NCBI RefSeq assembly: GCF_003594875.1
Contig: NZ_QZEY01000008.1
Coordinates: 62,001 to 126,000, forward strand
From: Bailinhaonella thermotolerans
GTDB taxonomy: Bacteria > Actinomycetota > Actinomycetes > Streptosporangiales > Streptosporangiaceae
Reading direction: 5' to 3'
DNA length: 64,000 nt
Position numbers and translations under genes: made by a program. Below are positions 55,637 to 62,563 of the stretch, one piece after another. Every line of letters begins with the position of its first letter. The first letter of the stretch is position 1. The notes under the pieces were generated by a model. It saw nothing but the letters and a program-made list of their open reading frames with translations, ran no database searches and was not told where the DNA came from.

Positions 55637-56431
55637 ATGGAGCCCACCACCGTCTTCGCGCTGGTCCTGGCGGTCCTCGGGGTCGCCGCCATCGCCTGGG
55701 GCGTGACCGCCCAGATCCGCCATCGGGCCATGGCGGCCGCCCCCACGATCGGCTGCGGCGACGTGCGCGACGTCGCCGACGACACGGGCGCGGTGACCTG
55801 CGAGGTCAAGGGCACTGCGGGCCCCGGGCCCGGCGGCCTCCTCAAGGCCCCCTTCTCCGGCACCCCCTGCCTGTGGCACCGCACCGTCGTCAAGCGCCGC
55901 TACCGCGCCACCGAGCGCGACAGCCAGGGGCGCAGCCGTACGGTCACCAAGTCCGAGACGGTGAGCGACGAACGGTCCTTCGAGCCCTTCCGGATCACCG
56001 ACGTGAGCGGCGAGGTCCTGATATATCCGGAGAAGGCGGGTGTGGACCGGCCGACCGAGTCCGTGGACAGGTTCGAGCGCAAGGCCGCCGAGCCGCTCCC
56101 GGCCGACGGCGGCTTCGGGGAGATCGCGCTGGCCATCGGCGCCCGGCTGCTCGACGGGGACGACACGATCGGCTTCGAGTACCACGAGTGGATCCTGACC
56201 GAGGGCACCCCCGTGTACGCGCTCGGCGCCGCCACCCGCGACCTCACCCGGGACGCCGTCGCCATCCGGCCGCCCGCGCGCGGGCCGTACATCATCTCCA
56301 CCCGCACCGAGGAGCAGCTCGCGGGCAGCTCCCGGATCCAGATGTTCGCCGGGTACGGCCTCGGCGCGGCCCTGCTGCTCGCCGCCGCGGCCCTGCCGAC
56401 CGTCTTCGCGGTCCACCGGATACCCCTCTGA
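55637..56431 (+). CDS. GIDE-domain (MUL1-like) membrane protein
   Basis: 264 residues with membrane helices at both ends (about 4-24 and 238-258) and a soluble middle domain. The middle matches the prokaryotic GIDE/E3 ligase-like domain: CEVKGTAGPGPGGLLKAPFS, CLWHRTVVKRRYRATERDSQ, EVLIYPEKAGVD, GFEYHEWILTEGTPVYALGA and the C-terminal YIISTRTEEQLAGSSRIQM. It lacks the RING domain of the eukaryotic relatives. Function in bacteria is unknown. It is the first gene after the structured terminator RNA, which may control it. Confidence 0.82.
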   Translation: MEPTTVFALVLAVLGVAAIAWGVTAQIRHRAMAAAPTIGCGDVRDVADDTGAVTCEVKGTAGPGPGGLLKAPFSGTPCLWHRTVVKRRYRATERDSQGRSRTVTKSETVSDERSFEPFRITDVSGEVLIYPEKAGVDRPTESVDRFERKAAEPLPADGGFGEIALAIGARLLDGDDTIGFEYHEWILTEGTPVYALGAATRDLTRDAVAIRPPARGPYIISTRTEEQLAGSSRIQMFAGYGLGAALLLAAAALPTVFAVHRIPL

Positions 56432-56558
56432 GACGCCCCGCTGAGCTGCCCCGCTGAGCTGCCCCGCTGAGAGGCCCCGCTGAGAGGCCCCGCTGAGACG
56501 CCCCTTTGAGCTGCCCGGCTGAGCTGCCCGGCTGACGCCCGGCTGAGATGCCGCGCCG
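56430..56558. repeat. 13-bp tandem repeat (GAGCTGCCCCGCT)n
   Basis: Starts at the stop codon of the GIDE-protein gene. About nine to ten 13-bp units, with variants GAGACGCCCCGCT and GAGAGGCCCCGCT, shift to GAGCTGCCCGGCT near the end. Two units are 1-2 bp short. Frames are not conserved. Confidence 0.85.
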
Positions 56559-56658
56559 AGCCGCCGCGCAGCCGTACGGCCGGGCGCCGCCGCCGTACGG
56601 CCGGACGCGGCGCCCGGCCGTACGGCGGCGGGACGGACGGCGGCGGGACGGACGGCGG
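56559..56658. repeat. GCCGTACGGC palindromes and GGACGGCGGC repeats
   Basis: Three GTACGGC palindromes (near 56571, 56593 and 56619) are followed by three copies of GGCGGGACGGAC before the lectin gene's 3' end. The palindromes could serve as terminators for the convergent genes. Confidence 0.65.
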
Positions 56659-58284
56659 TCAGACGGGGACCACGTCGAAGTAGGCCTTGTAGGACGAGCC
56701 CTCACCGGTGAACAGGCGGCTCTCGAACTTGTACGAGACGCCGTGGGTGCTCTGCCAGGGGGCGTGGGCGAGCGCGGTCAGGCGGTCGCCGGGCAGCAGG
56801 ATCGTGTCGTGGCCGAGCTGGTCGTCGCCGGTGTCGAGCAGGCTGTTGATCGCGTCGGTGATGTCGGGCGCGAACTTGGCCAGGATCGCGGCGACGGGCG
56901 GGCCCAGCTTGGGGCCGCCGATCGCGGTGACCGCCGCCACGATGGCGTCGCTGGCCTTGGCCACGCCCTGGGCGACCTGGTCGCGGTACTTGTTGGGGTC
57001 GCCCTCGTCCCGCTCCATGCAGACGACGCCGAGCGTGAGGCCGTACGCCGGCCCCCGGTAGAGCTCCTGCTCGTCGGGGCGGCCCTCCCCCGCGTCCACG
57101 TCCTCGTAGACGCGGCTGGTGACGGTGCCGGGGGGCCCGTCGGGGCGGATCACGGTGGTGATGACGTACGGCTCGTCGGAGTCCGACATCTGGTCCCAGT
57201 CGGTCTCGCCGAAGCAGACCAGGCCCCGGTACCGGACGGCGACGTTGATGGGCGGCGGCTCGTACCAGTAGGCGGCCTGCACCGCGCCGTCCGGGGCGAC
57301 CCACCAGAACTCCATGCTCTGCGGGATGCGGGCGACGGCGCTGATGCCGCCCTGCGGGGACATGCTGCCCGGCCCCGCGAGGGTGTAGCGCTGCCAGGCC
57401 CCGCCCTCGTACCAGTAGGCGGCGTCCACGGCCCCGTTCGGCGTGGCCCACCACAGCTCCATGCTCTGCGGGATCCGGGACACCGACGTGATGCCGCCCT
57501 GCGGGGACGCGCTGCCGGGGCCGGCGATCGTGTACCGCGACCACTGGTGCCCCTCGTACCAGAAGGCGGCGTCCACGGCCCCGTTCGGCGTGATCCACCA
57601 CAGCTCCATGCTGCTGGGGATGCGCGAGACGGACGTGATCCCGCCCCGGGTGGAGACGGTGCCCGCGCCGCCGAGGTTGTACCGCTGCCACTGGCCGCCC
57701 TCGTACCAGAACGCCGACTGGAGGGAGCCGTCCGGGCCGGGCCACCACAGCTCCATCGTGTTCGGCTTCCGGGAGAGCGCGGTGATCTGCCCCTCCGGCG
57801 CGATGCTCCCGGGCCCGGACAGGGTGTACCGCGACCACTGGTGCCCCTCGTACCAGAAGGCGGCGTTCACGGACCCGTCAGGCGCGGCCCACCACAGCTC
57901 CATGGTGTTCGGCCTGCGGGAGAGCACGGTGATCCCGCCGTCGGGCGAGGCGCTGCCGGGGCCGGCGAGGGTGTACCTCGACCACTGGTGCCCCTCGTAC
58001 CAGAAGGCCGCGTCCACGGCCCCGTCCGGCGTGATCCACCACAGCTCCATGCTGCCGGGGATCCGTGAGACCGCCGTGATGCCGCCCTGGGGCGAGACGC
58101 TGCCCGCCCCGGCCAGCGTGTACTGCTCCCACCGGCCGCCCTCGTACCAGAACGCGGCGTCCACCGCCCCGTTCGGCGCGGCCCACCACAGCTCCATGCT
58201 GCGGGGGATCCGGGACACGGACGTGATCGCGCTCTGCGGCGCGGCCCCGCCCGCGCCCTCGATGGTGTACCTGTTCCATCCCAT
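56659..58284 (-). CDS. Seven-repeat PLL-type beta-propeller lectin with unknown C-terminal domain
   Basis: 541 residues from ATG 58284 (GAGGAGGGG upstream), no signal peptide. Residues 1-343 are seven consecutive repeats of 49 residues. Each has the pattern G-I-T-x-V-S-R-x-P-x-S-M-E-L-W-W-x-x-P-x-G-x-V-x-x-A-F-W-Y-E (for example RIPRSMELWWAAPNGAVDAA), the blade signature of fucose-binding PLL lectins of Photorhabdus, which are seven-bladed propellers. Residues 350-541 (VRYRGLVCFGETDWDQMSDS then DEPYVITTVIRPDG, later VVCMERDEGDPNKY, AIGGPKLGPPVAAILAKFAP) match nothing I know. Likely a cytoplasmic or non-classically released glycan-binding protein, perhaps for self/non-self recognition or toxicity. 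Confidence 0.82.
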   Translation of the reverse strand: MGWNRYTIEGAGGAAPQSAITSVSRIPRSMELWWAAPNGAVDAAFWYEGGRWEQYTLAGAGSVSPQGGITAVSRIPGSMELWWITPDGAVDAAFWYEGHQWSRYTLAGPGSASPDGGITVLSRRPNTMELWWAAPDGSVNAAFWYEGHQWSRYTLSGPGSIAPEGQITALSRKPNTMELWWPGPDGSLQSAFWYEGGQWQRYNLGGAGTVSTRGGITSVSRIPSSMELWWITPNGAVDAAFWYEGHQWSRYTIAGPGSASPQGGITSVSRIPQSMELWWATPNGAVDAAYWYEGGAWQRYTLAGPGSMSPQGGISAVARIPQSMEFWWVAPDGAVQAAYWYEPPPINVAVRYRGLVCFGETDWDQMSDSDEPYVITTVIRPDGPPGTVTSRVYEDVDAGEGRPDEQELYRGPAYGLTLGVVCMERDEGDPNKYRDQVAQGVAKASDAIVAAVTAIGGPKLGPPVAAILAKFAPDITDAINSLLDTGDDQLGHDTILLPGDRLTALAHAPWQSTHGVSYKFESRLFTGEGSSYKAYFDVVPV

Positions 58285-58376
58285 GTCGGCCCCTCCTCGG
58301 GTCTCGGTAGCCCTCAGGCTCCGGCCGGGAGAGGCCCGGGTCATGAGTAGCCCCCTACCCAAAACCCGGCTCGGGT

Positions 58377-59660
58377 TCAGTGCGCCGCCGCCACCACGCC
58401 CTCGGTCACCCGCGCCGCCGCGTCCTGGGCGAGGCGGAGGCTCCGCCGTACGTCGGGGACGAGGGCGCCCGCGCGCTTGACCACGCGGCCCGCGACCAGG
58501 ACGGTGTCCACGTCGCCCGGGTTCGCGGCGGTGACGACCGCCCCCACCGGGTCGTGCACCGGCGCCAGGCCGGCGGTCCCGGTGCGCAGGAGGACGACGT
58601 CGGCCTGCTTGCCCGGGGACAGGGAGCCGATCGAGTCCGCCAGGCCGAGGGCCCGCGCGCCCTCGATCGTGGCCAGCCGCAGGACGTCCCCGGCGGTCGG
58701 CGGCGTCTCGCCGTTCGCCAGGCACCGGGCGCGCTCGGCGGCGAAGGCGGCCCGCATCACGCCGAACATGTCCGCGGCGGCGCAGGTGACGGTGTCGACG
58801 CCGAGCCCCGTGGGGACGCCGTGCGCGCGGAGCCGCCCGGTCTCGGGGAGGCCGTGGCCCATCTGGCATTCGACGACGGGGGCCACCGAGGCGGCGCCGC
58901 CCGTGTCGGCGATCCGCCGCAGCGCCGCGTCCGGCATGCCGTTGCAGTGCACGAACAACACGTCGGGCCCGAGCAGCCCGAGCCGGTCGAGCAGTTCCAC
59001 GGGCTCCGGCCCCATCGCGTGCAGGCTGATCCGCAGGCCCAGTTCCCGCGCCAGGCGCCAGTCGGCGGCGGTCGCCCCGGCCGTGCCGTACACCGGGCCC
59101 CAGGCGGCGAGGGCGGGGGTGAGGAGACCGGCCGCGGGGAAGTGCTCGGCCAGCACCCGGCGCACCTCGCCCTCCTCGCGGTCCTCGTCGCGGGTGCCGC
59201 GGTGCGCGTACCCGAAGACGGCTCGCACGCCCGACTCCCTGAGCCCGGCGACGGCGGCGTCGGTGTGCGCGGGCGTGAGCTGGATCTGCGACCAGTCGTA
59301 GACGGTGGTCACGCCCGCGTCGAGGGCCTGCAGCGCGCCCCACAGGTTCGCGGCGTACACGTCGTCAGGCCGGAACGCGGGGGCGAGCCGCCCGATCACC
59401 AGCGCGAAGTAGTCGTCCAGGGTGGCGTCGGGCGCGATCGAGCGGAGCACGCTCTGCCACAGGTGCCGGTGGGTGTCGACGAAGCCGGGCAGCACGAGGT
59501 GGCCGGCGGCGTCGATCACCTCGTCGGCGGGAGTGCCACCCAGACCGGGGCCGACCGCGCTGATCACGCCGTCCTCGATCAGCAGATCGGTGCCCGGCAG
59601 GGCGCGGGGGCGGGACGGCACGGTGTCGATCAGCACGCCACCGGTGATGAGCACGCGCAT
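58377..59660 (-). CDS. Amidohydrolase-family metal-dependent deaminase/hydrolase
   Basis: 427 residues. The metal site of subtype III amidohydrolases is visible: GFVDTHRHLWQSVLR (HxH), a His in RISLHAMGPE, VLFVHCNGM and the Asp in GLGVDTVTCAAADMFG. ADSIGSLSPGKQADVVLL and VDTVLVAGRVVKRAG close the beta sandwich. HRHLW instead of HTH is the form in fungal/actinobacterial chlorohydrolase-like members. The substrate (a deaminated heterocycle or amide) is unknown. It is divergent from a MarR gene across a 93-bp control region. Confidence 0.87.
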   Translation of the reverse strand: MRVLITGGVLIDTVPSRPRALPGTDLLIEDGVISAVGPGLGGTPADEVIDAAGHLVLPGFVDTHRHLWQSVLRSIAPDATLDDYFALVIGRLAPAFRPDDVYAANLWGALQALDAGVTTVYDWSQIQLTPAHTDAAVAGLRESGVRAVFGYAHRGTRDEDREEGEVRRVLAEHFPAAGLLTPALAAWGPVYGTAGATAADWRLARELGLRISLHAMGPEPVELLDRLGLLGPDVLFVHCNGMPDAALRRIADTGGAASVAPVVECQMGHGLPETGRLRAHGVPTGLGVDTVTCAAADMFGVMRAAFAAERARCLANGETPPTAGDVLRLATIEGARALGLADSIGSLSPGKQADVVLLRTGTAGLAPVHDPVGAVVTAANPGDVDTVLVAGRVVKRAGALVPDVRRSLRLAQDAAARVTEGVVAAAH

Positions 59661-59689
59661 GGGGTCTCCCTCGGGGGACGGAAGAAGCT

Positions 59690-59753
59690 GTCGTAAAAGC
59701 TTTTGAAAAAGCTATCGCGAAAGCTATCAGTGCCCGGGATTATCCTCAACCCC
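59690..59753. promoter_or_regulatory. Operator/promoter region between amidohydrolase and MarR genes
   Basis: Contains the palindrome AAAAGCTTTT (59695-59704) and repeated AAAGCTATC units 12 bp apart (near 59707 and 59720), preceded by a related AAGCTGTCG unit near 59687, in DNA much richer in A/T than its surroundings. TATCCT at 59741-59746 could be a -10 element placing transcription at or next to the ATG at 59754, giving a leaderless MarR mRNA. Confidence 0.55.
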
Positions 59754-60290
59754 ATGGCCGAGGATCCGCAGCGGAGACGTGACCGCGTCGACGAGATGGT
59801 CGAGGCGTGGCGACGGGAGCTCCCCGAGGCGGCCACGGTCGAGTTGGAGATCGTCAAGCGCCTGGGCCGGCTGTCCGGCCGCGCCGAGTTCGCGACACAG
59901 GAGGTCCTGGCGGCCGCCGGTCTGACGTACGCCGAGTTCGACGTGCTCGCCACGCTCCGCCGGGCCGCCCCTCCCCACCGGCTCAAGCCCGGTCAGCTCG
60001 CCGCCCGCTCCATGCTCACGACGGGCGGCACGAGCAACATCCTGCAGCGGCTGTCCGCCGCGGGTCTCGTCGAGCGCGAGGCCGACCCCGCGGACCGCCG
60101 CAGTTCCTGGGTACGGCTGACGCCGCTCGGCGTGCGGCGGGCCGAGGAACTGGCCAGGGCGACCGGGGACGCGCACGGCCGGCTGTTCGCCCCGGTCCCC
60201 GAGGCGGACCTCCGCGCCCTGGCCGACCTGCTCCGGGACGTGCTCGTGTCCCTCGGCGACGCGCCCCCGGCCCTCCCCGGCGAGGGCTAG
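59754..60290 (+). CDS. MarR-family transcriptional regulator
   Basis: 178 residues from ATG 59754; longer forms would extend into the operator region. The winged helix is YAEFDVLATLRRAAPPHRLK with LAARSMLTTGGTSNILQRLS, then EADPADRRSSWVRLTPLGVR as the wing. An N-terminal dimerisation segment (VDEMVEAWRRELPEAATVEL) precedes it. It most likely represses itself and the divergent amidohydrolase until a ligand, probably the enzyme's substrate, binds. It overlaps the convergent nitrobindin-like gene by 4 bp. Confidence 0.9.
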   Translation: MAEDPQRRRDRVDEMVEAWRRELPEAATVELEIVKRLGRLSGRAEFATQEVLAAAGLTYAEFDVLATLRRAAPPHRLKPGQLAARSMLTTGGTSNILQRLSAAGLVEREADPADRRSSWVRLTPLGVRRAEELARATGDAHGRLFAPVPEADLRALADLLRDVLVSLGDAPPALPGEG

Positions 60291-60796
60291 CCGACCTTCT
60301 TCAGGTGGGCGGAGGTGTGCGACTGGAGTTGCTGTCCCATCGCCGCCATGTCGAAGGCGTACATCAGGTCGCCCTCGACCAGGCCGTACAGCCGGTGGCC
60401 CGCGGTGTACTCCTTGGCGGACTCGGTGCGTGCGACGACGTCCGTGCGCAGCTCGATCTTGTGGAAGACGACCTCGCCGACGTAGATCTCCACGATGCCG
60501 GTCGGGTGGGACAGGAGCACCTCGATCTGCCGGTCCTTCTGCGCCCGCCAGAACCCGGTCTCCGTCGCCAGCGGCCGCACCTTGTTCCCCTCGTCGTCCA
60601 GCAGCCAGGTGCGGCTGGTGTACGACAGGAACGGCTTGCCGTTGTGCTCGAAGACGACTTCCTGCCCGAAGTTGAAGCTCTCGATCGTGGGGTAGCCGCC
60701 GACGCCGGCCCCCTCCCAGCGCCCGACGAGGAAGGCGATCGGCTCCAGGTCGGGGTGCAGCTCGGGCACGGCCGCGTGAATCTCAGGTTGCTCCAT
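60287..60796 (-). CDS. Nitrobindin/FABP-like heme-binding protein (THAP4-type domain)
   Basis: 169 residues from ATG 60796. The 10-stranded barrel signature GRWEGAGVGGYPTIESFNFG is at 25-44, and the heme-binding His is expected near the C-terminus in LQSHTSAHLKKVG (His160 or His164), as in the M. tuberculosis protein, whose proximal His is close to its C-terminus. Family members bind ferric heme and turn over peroxynitrite or NO. It is convergent with the MarR gene and abuts a tandem repeat array upstream. Confidence 0.88.
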   Translation of the reverse strand: MEQPEIHAAVPELHPDLEPIAFLVGRWEGAGVGGYPTIESFNFGQEVVFEHNGKPFLSYTSRTWLLDDEGNKVRPLATETGFWRAQKDRQIEVLLSHPTGIVEIYVGEVVFHKIELRTDVVARTESAKEYTAGHRLYGLVEGDLMYAFDMAAMGQQLQSHTSAHLKKVG

Positions 60797-60870
60797 GTGA
60801 CCACAGCCTACGACCCCCGCCACCCTGGCCGTTCCCCCCGTACGGCGCGCGCCGCCGGCCTCCCGGCGGG
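60797..60870. other. Upstream region of the nitrobindin-like gene
   Basis: Short region between the start codon and the tandem array. It has one CCGTACGGC copy near 60838 and a CGCGCGCCGCCGGCC stretch; no clear promoter can be identified, although the gene must be transcribed from here or from within the array. Confidence 0.4.
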
Positions 60871-61342
60871 CGTACGGCGTGCGCGAGGCGTACGGCGTGG
60901 GCCGCGGGCGTACGGCGTGGGCCGCGGGCGTACGGCGTGGGCCGCGGGCGTACGGCGTGGGCCGCGGGCGTACGGCGTGGGCCGCGGGCGTACGGCGTGG
61001 GCCGCGGGCGTACGGCGTGGGCCGCGGGCGTACGGCGTGGGCCGCGGGCGTACGGCGTGGGCCGCGGGCGTACGGCGTGGGCCGCGGGCGTACGGCGTGG
61101 GCCGCGGGCGTACGGCGTGGGCCGCGGGCGTACGGCGTGGGCCGCGGGCGTACGGCGTGGGCCGCGGGCGTACGGCGTGGGCCGCGGGCGTACGGCGTGG
61201 GCCGCGGGCGTACGGCGTGGGCCGCGGGCGTACGGCGTGGGCCGCGGGCGTACGGCGTGGGCCGCGGGCGTACGGCGTGGGCCGCGGGCGTACGGCGCGC
61301 GCCGCGGGCGTACGGCGCGCGCGGGGCGTACGGCGTGGGCCG
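60871..61342. repeat. 20-bp tandem repeat array, 19 identical copies plus variants
   Basis: The unit GCCGCGGGCGTACGGCGTGG is repeated 19 times without a single change at 60901-61280. A half copy precedes it (60891-60900). Two copies ending in CGCGC follow (61281-61320), and degenerate partial copies flank both ends. Each unit contains GTACGGC, half of the palindrome common in this genome. Period 20 is not a multiple of 3 and there is no stop, so all frames stay open. It is not a CRISPR array: no spacers exist. It looks like a recent slippage expansion. Confidence 0.95.
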
Positions 61343-61348
61343 GGAGGG

Positions 61349-61711
61349 TCAGTAGACCAGCGAGCGGGCGCCCTCGGCGAAGATCTCCTCGATGAAGGCG
61401 GGGGCGCCGGCGATGCGGACGCCGTCGATCACGTCGTCCACGGTGATGTCGCGCCGGGCGGCGCACTGGGTGCACAGGGTGACCCGGCCCCCGGCGAGGA
61501 TCGCCGACAGCAGGTCCTCCAGCGGGGCCGCGTGCGGGAGCGAGAACTCCTTGGCGCGGCCGGGCAGGGCGAACCAGGACGACTCCCCGGTGAGCCACAG
61601 CGAGACGGGGATCCCGCTGGCGAGCGCGGCGGCGGCGACGGTGAACGCCTGGTTGCACCGCTCCGGGGCATCGGCCCCCGCGGTCACCTTGATGACCAGA
61701 GAACGAGACAT
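61349..61711 (-). CDS. DsrE-family small sulfur-transfer-like protein
   Basis: 120 residues. The fold signature runs from LVIKVTAGADAPERCNQAFT, through PVSLWLTGESSWFAL, to VTLCTQCAARRDI, where a CxxC pair follows strand 4 at the position of the DsrE active Cys. It ends ARSLVY. DsrE proteins carry sulfane sulfur between enzymes, but many actinobacterial members have unknown roles. The stop lies 7 bp from the tandem array. It has its own start ATG at 61711 and no operon partner. Confidence 0.85.
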   Translation of the reverse strand: MSRSLVIKVTAGADAPERCNQAFTVAAAALASGIPVSLWLTGESSWFALPGRAKEFSLPHAAPLEDLLSAILAGGRVTLCTQCAARRDITVDDVIDGVRIAGAPAFIEEIFAEGARSLVY

Positions 61712-61739
61712 ACCGAGACCTTAGGACACCGGCCCCCAC

Positions 61740-61815
61740 CCGTCAGCCACCGCCCCGCCCGCCGTACGGCTCGCGCGGGCCGTACGGCTCCCGCCGCCCC
61801 GCCGTACGGCTCCCA
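61740..61815. repeat. Three GCCGTACGGCTC palindromes
   Basis: Copies near 61760, 61780 and 61801 are spaced by about 20 bp, between the DsrE gene and gatD. The spacing and sequence resemble the early state of the 20-bp array 500 bp away. Confidence 0.7.
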
Positions 61816-61849
61816 CCCGCCTCCGGAGCGGAGGGGCGGGGACGACGGG

Positions 61850-62563
61850 TCAGGGGCGCACGGCGGCGAGGCGCTCGGCGCGGAGCCGCTCGTGCCAGGT
61901 GTCGTCGATGGGAGGCAGCTCGGGGCCGACGATCCAGCGCAGCAGCAGGTCGGCCAGGCCCGGGTTGCGGGCGAGGGCCGGGCCGTGCAGGTAGGTGCCG
62001 ATCACCTTGCCGGCGTAGCAGCCCTCGGTGCCGTCGCCGTTGCCGGTGCCGACGACCGTGCGCGACAGCGGGCGGACGCCGGGACCCAGGTGGGTGACGC
62101 CCATGTGGTTCTCGAACCCGGTCAGCGTCGGGACGCCCAGCTCGGGGGCGGTCTCGGCGACCAGCTCGCCGACGGCGCGGCCCTGGCCCCGGCCGCTGGA
62201 GATGTCCAGGATGCCGACGCCCTCGACCGGCTGGCCCTCCTCGCCGCCGAACACCGACCCCATGATCTGGTATCCGGCGCAGACCGCGAGCATCGCCGCG
62301 CCCCGGTCGAGCGCGCGGCGCAGGCCCGGGTCGCGCTTGAGCCGCTGCGCGCCGAGGATCTGCGGCCGGTCCTCGCCGCCGCCGATCAGGTAGATGTGGC
62401 CGTACTCCGGCACCGGGTCGGACGACCGCACGTGCACGGTCTGGACCGGGATGCCGCGGCGGCGCGCCCGCTCCTCCAGGACCAGCACGTTGCCCTGGTC
62501 GCCGTAGGTGCTGAGCAGGTCCGGATAGATCCAGACGATGGACAGGGCGTTGTCAGACGGCAC
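61850..62563 (-). CDS. gatD: Lipid II isoglutaminyl synthase, glutamine amidotransferase subunit GatD
   Basis: 237 residues, GTG start overlapping murT by 11 bp. CobB/CobQ-type amidotransferase motifs: IYPDLLSTYGDQGNVLVLEE, YLIGGGEDRPQ, the nucleophile Cys in AMLAVCAGYQIMGS and the His in VIGTYLHGPALARNPGLAD. It releases ammonia from glutamine for MurT, which amidates D-Glu of lipid II. The subunit order (murT first) and overlap are usual in actinobacteria. Confidence 0.93.
   Translation of the reverse strand: MPSDNALSIVWIYPDLLSTYGDQGNVLVLEERARRRGIPVQTVHVRSSDPVPEYGHIYLIGGGEDRPQILGAQRLKRDPGLRRALDRGAAMLAVCAGYQIMGSVFGGEEGQPVEGVGILDISSGRGQGRAVGELVAETAPELGVPTLTGFENHMGVTHLGPGVRPLSRTVVGTGNGDGTEGCYAGKVIGTYLHGPALARNPGLADLLLRWIVGPELPPIDDTWHERLRAERLAAVRP

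Noticed and set aside
60871-61342. CRISPR array
   Set aside because: Units are directly contiguous with no spacers, and no cas genes are present.
60879-61395. Open frames encoding Arg/Gly/Ala/Tyr repeats across the 20-bp array
   Set aside because: All frames are open because the unit has no stop and 20 is not divisible by 3; there is no ribosome binding site or non-repeat domain.
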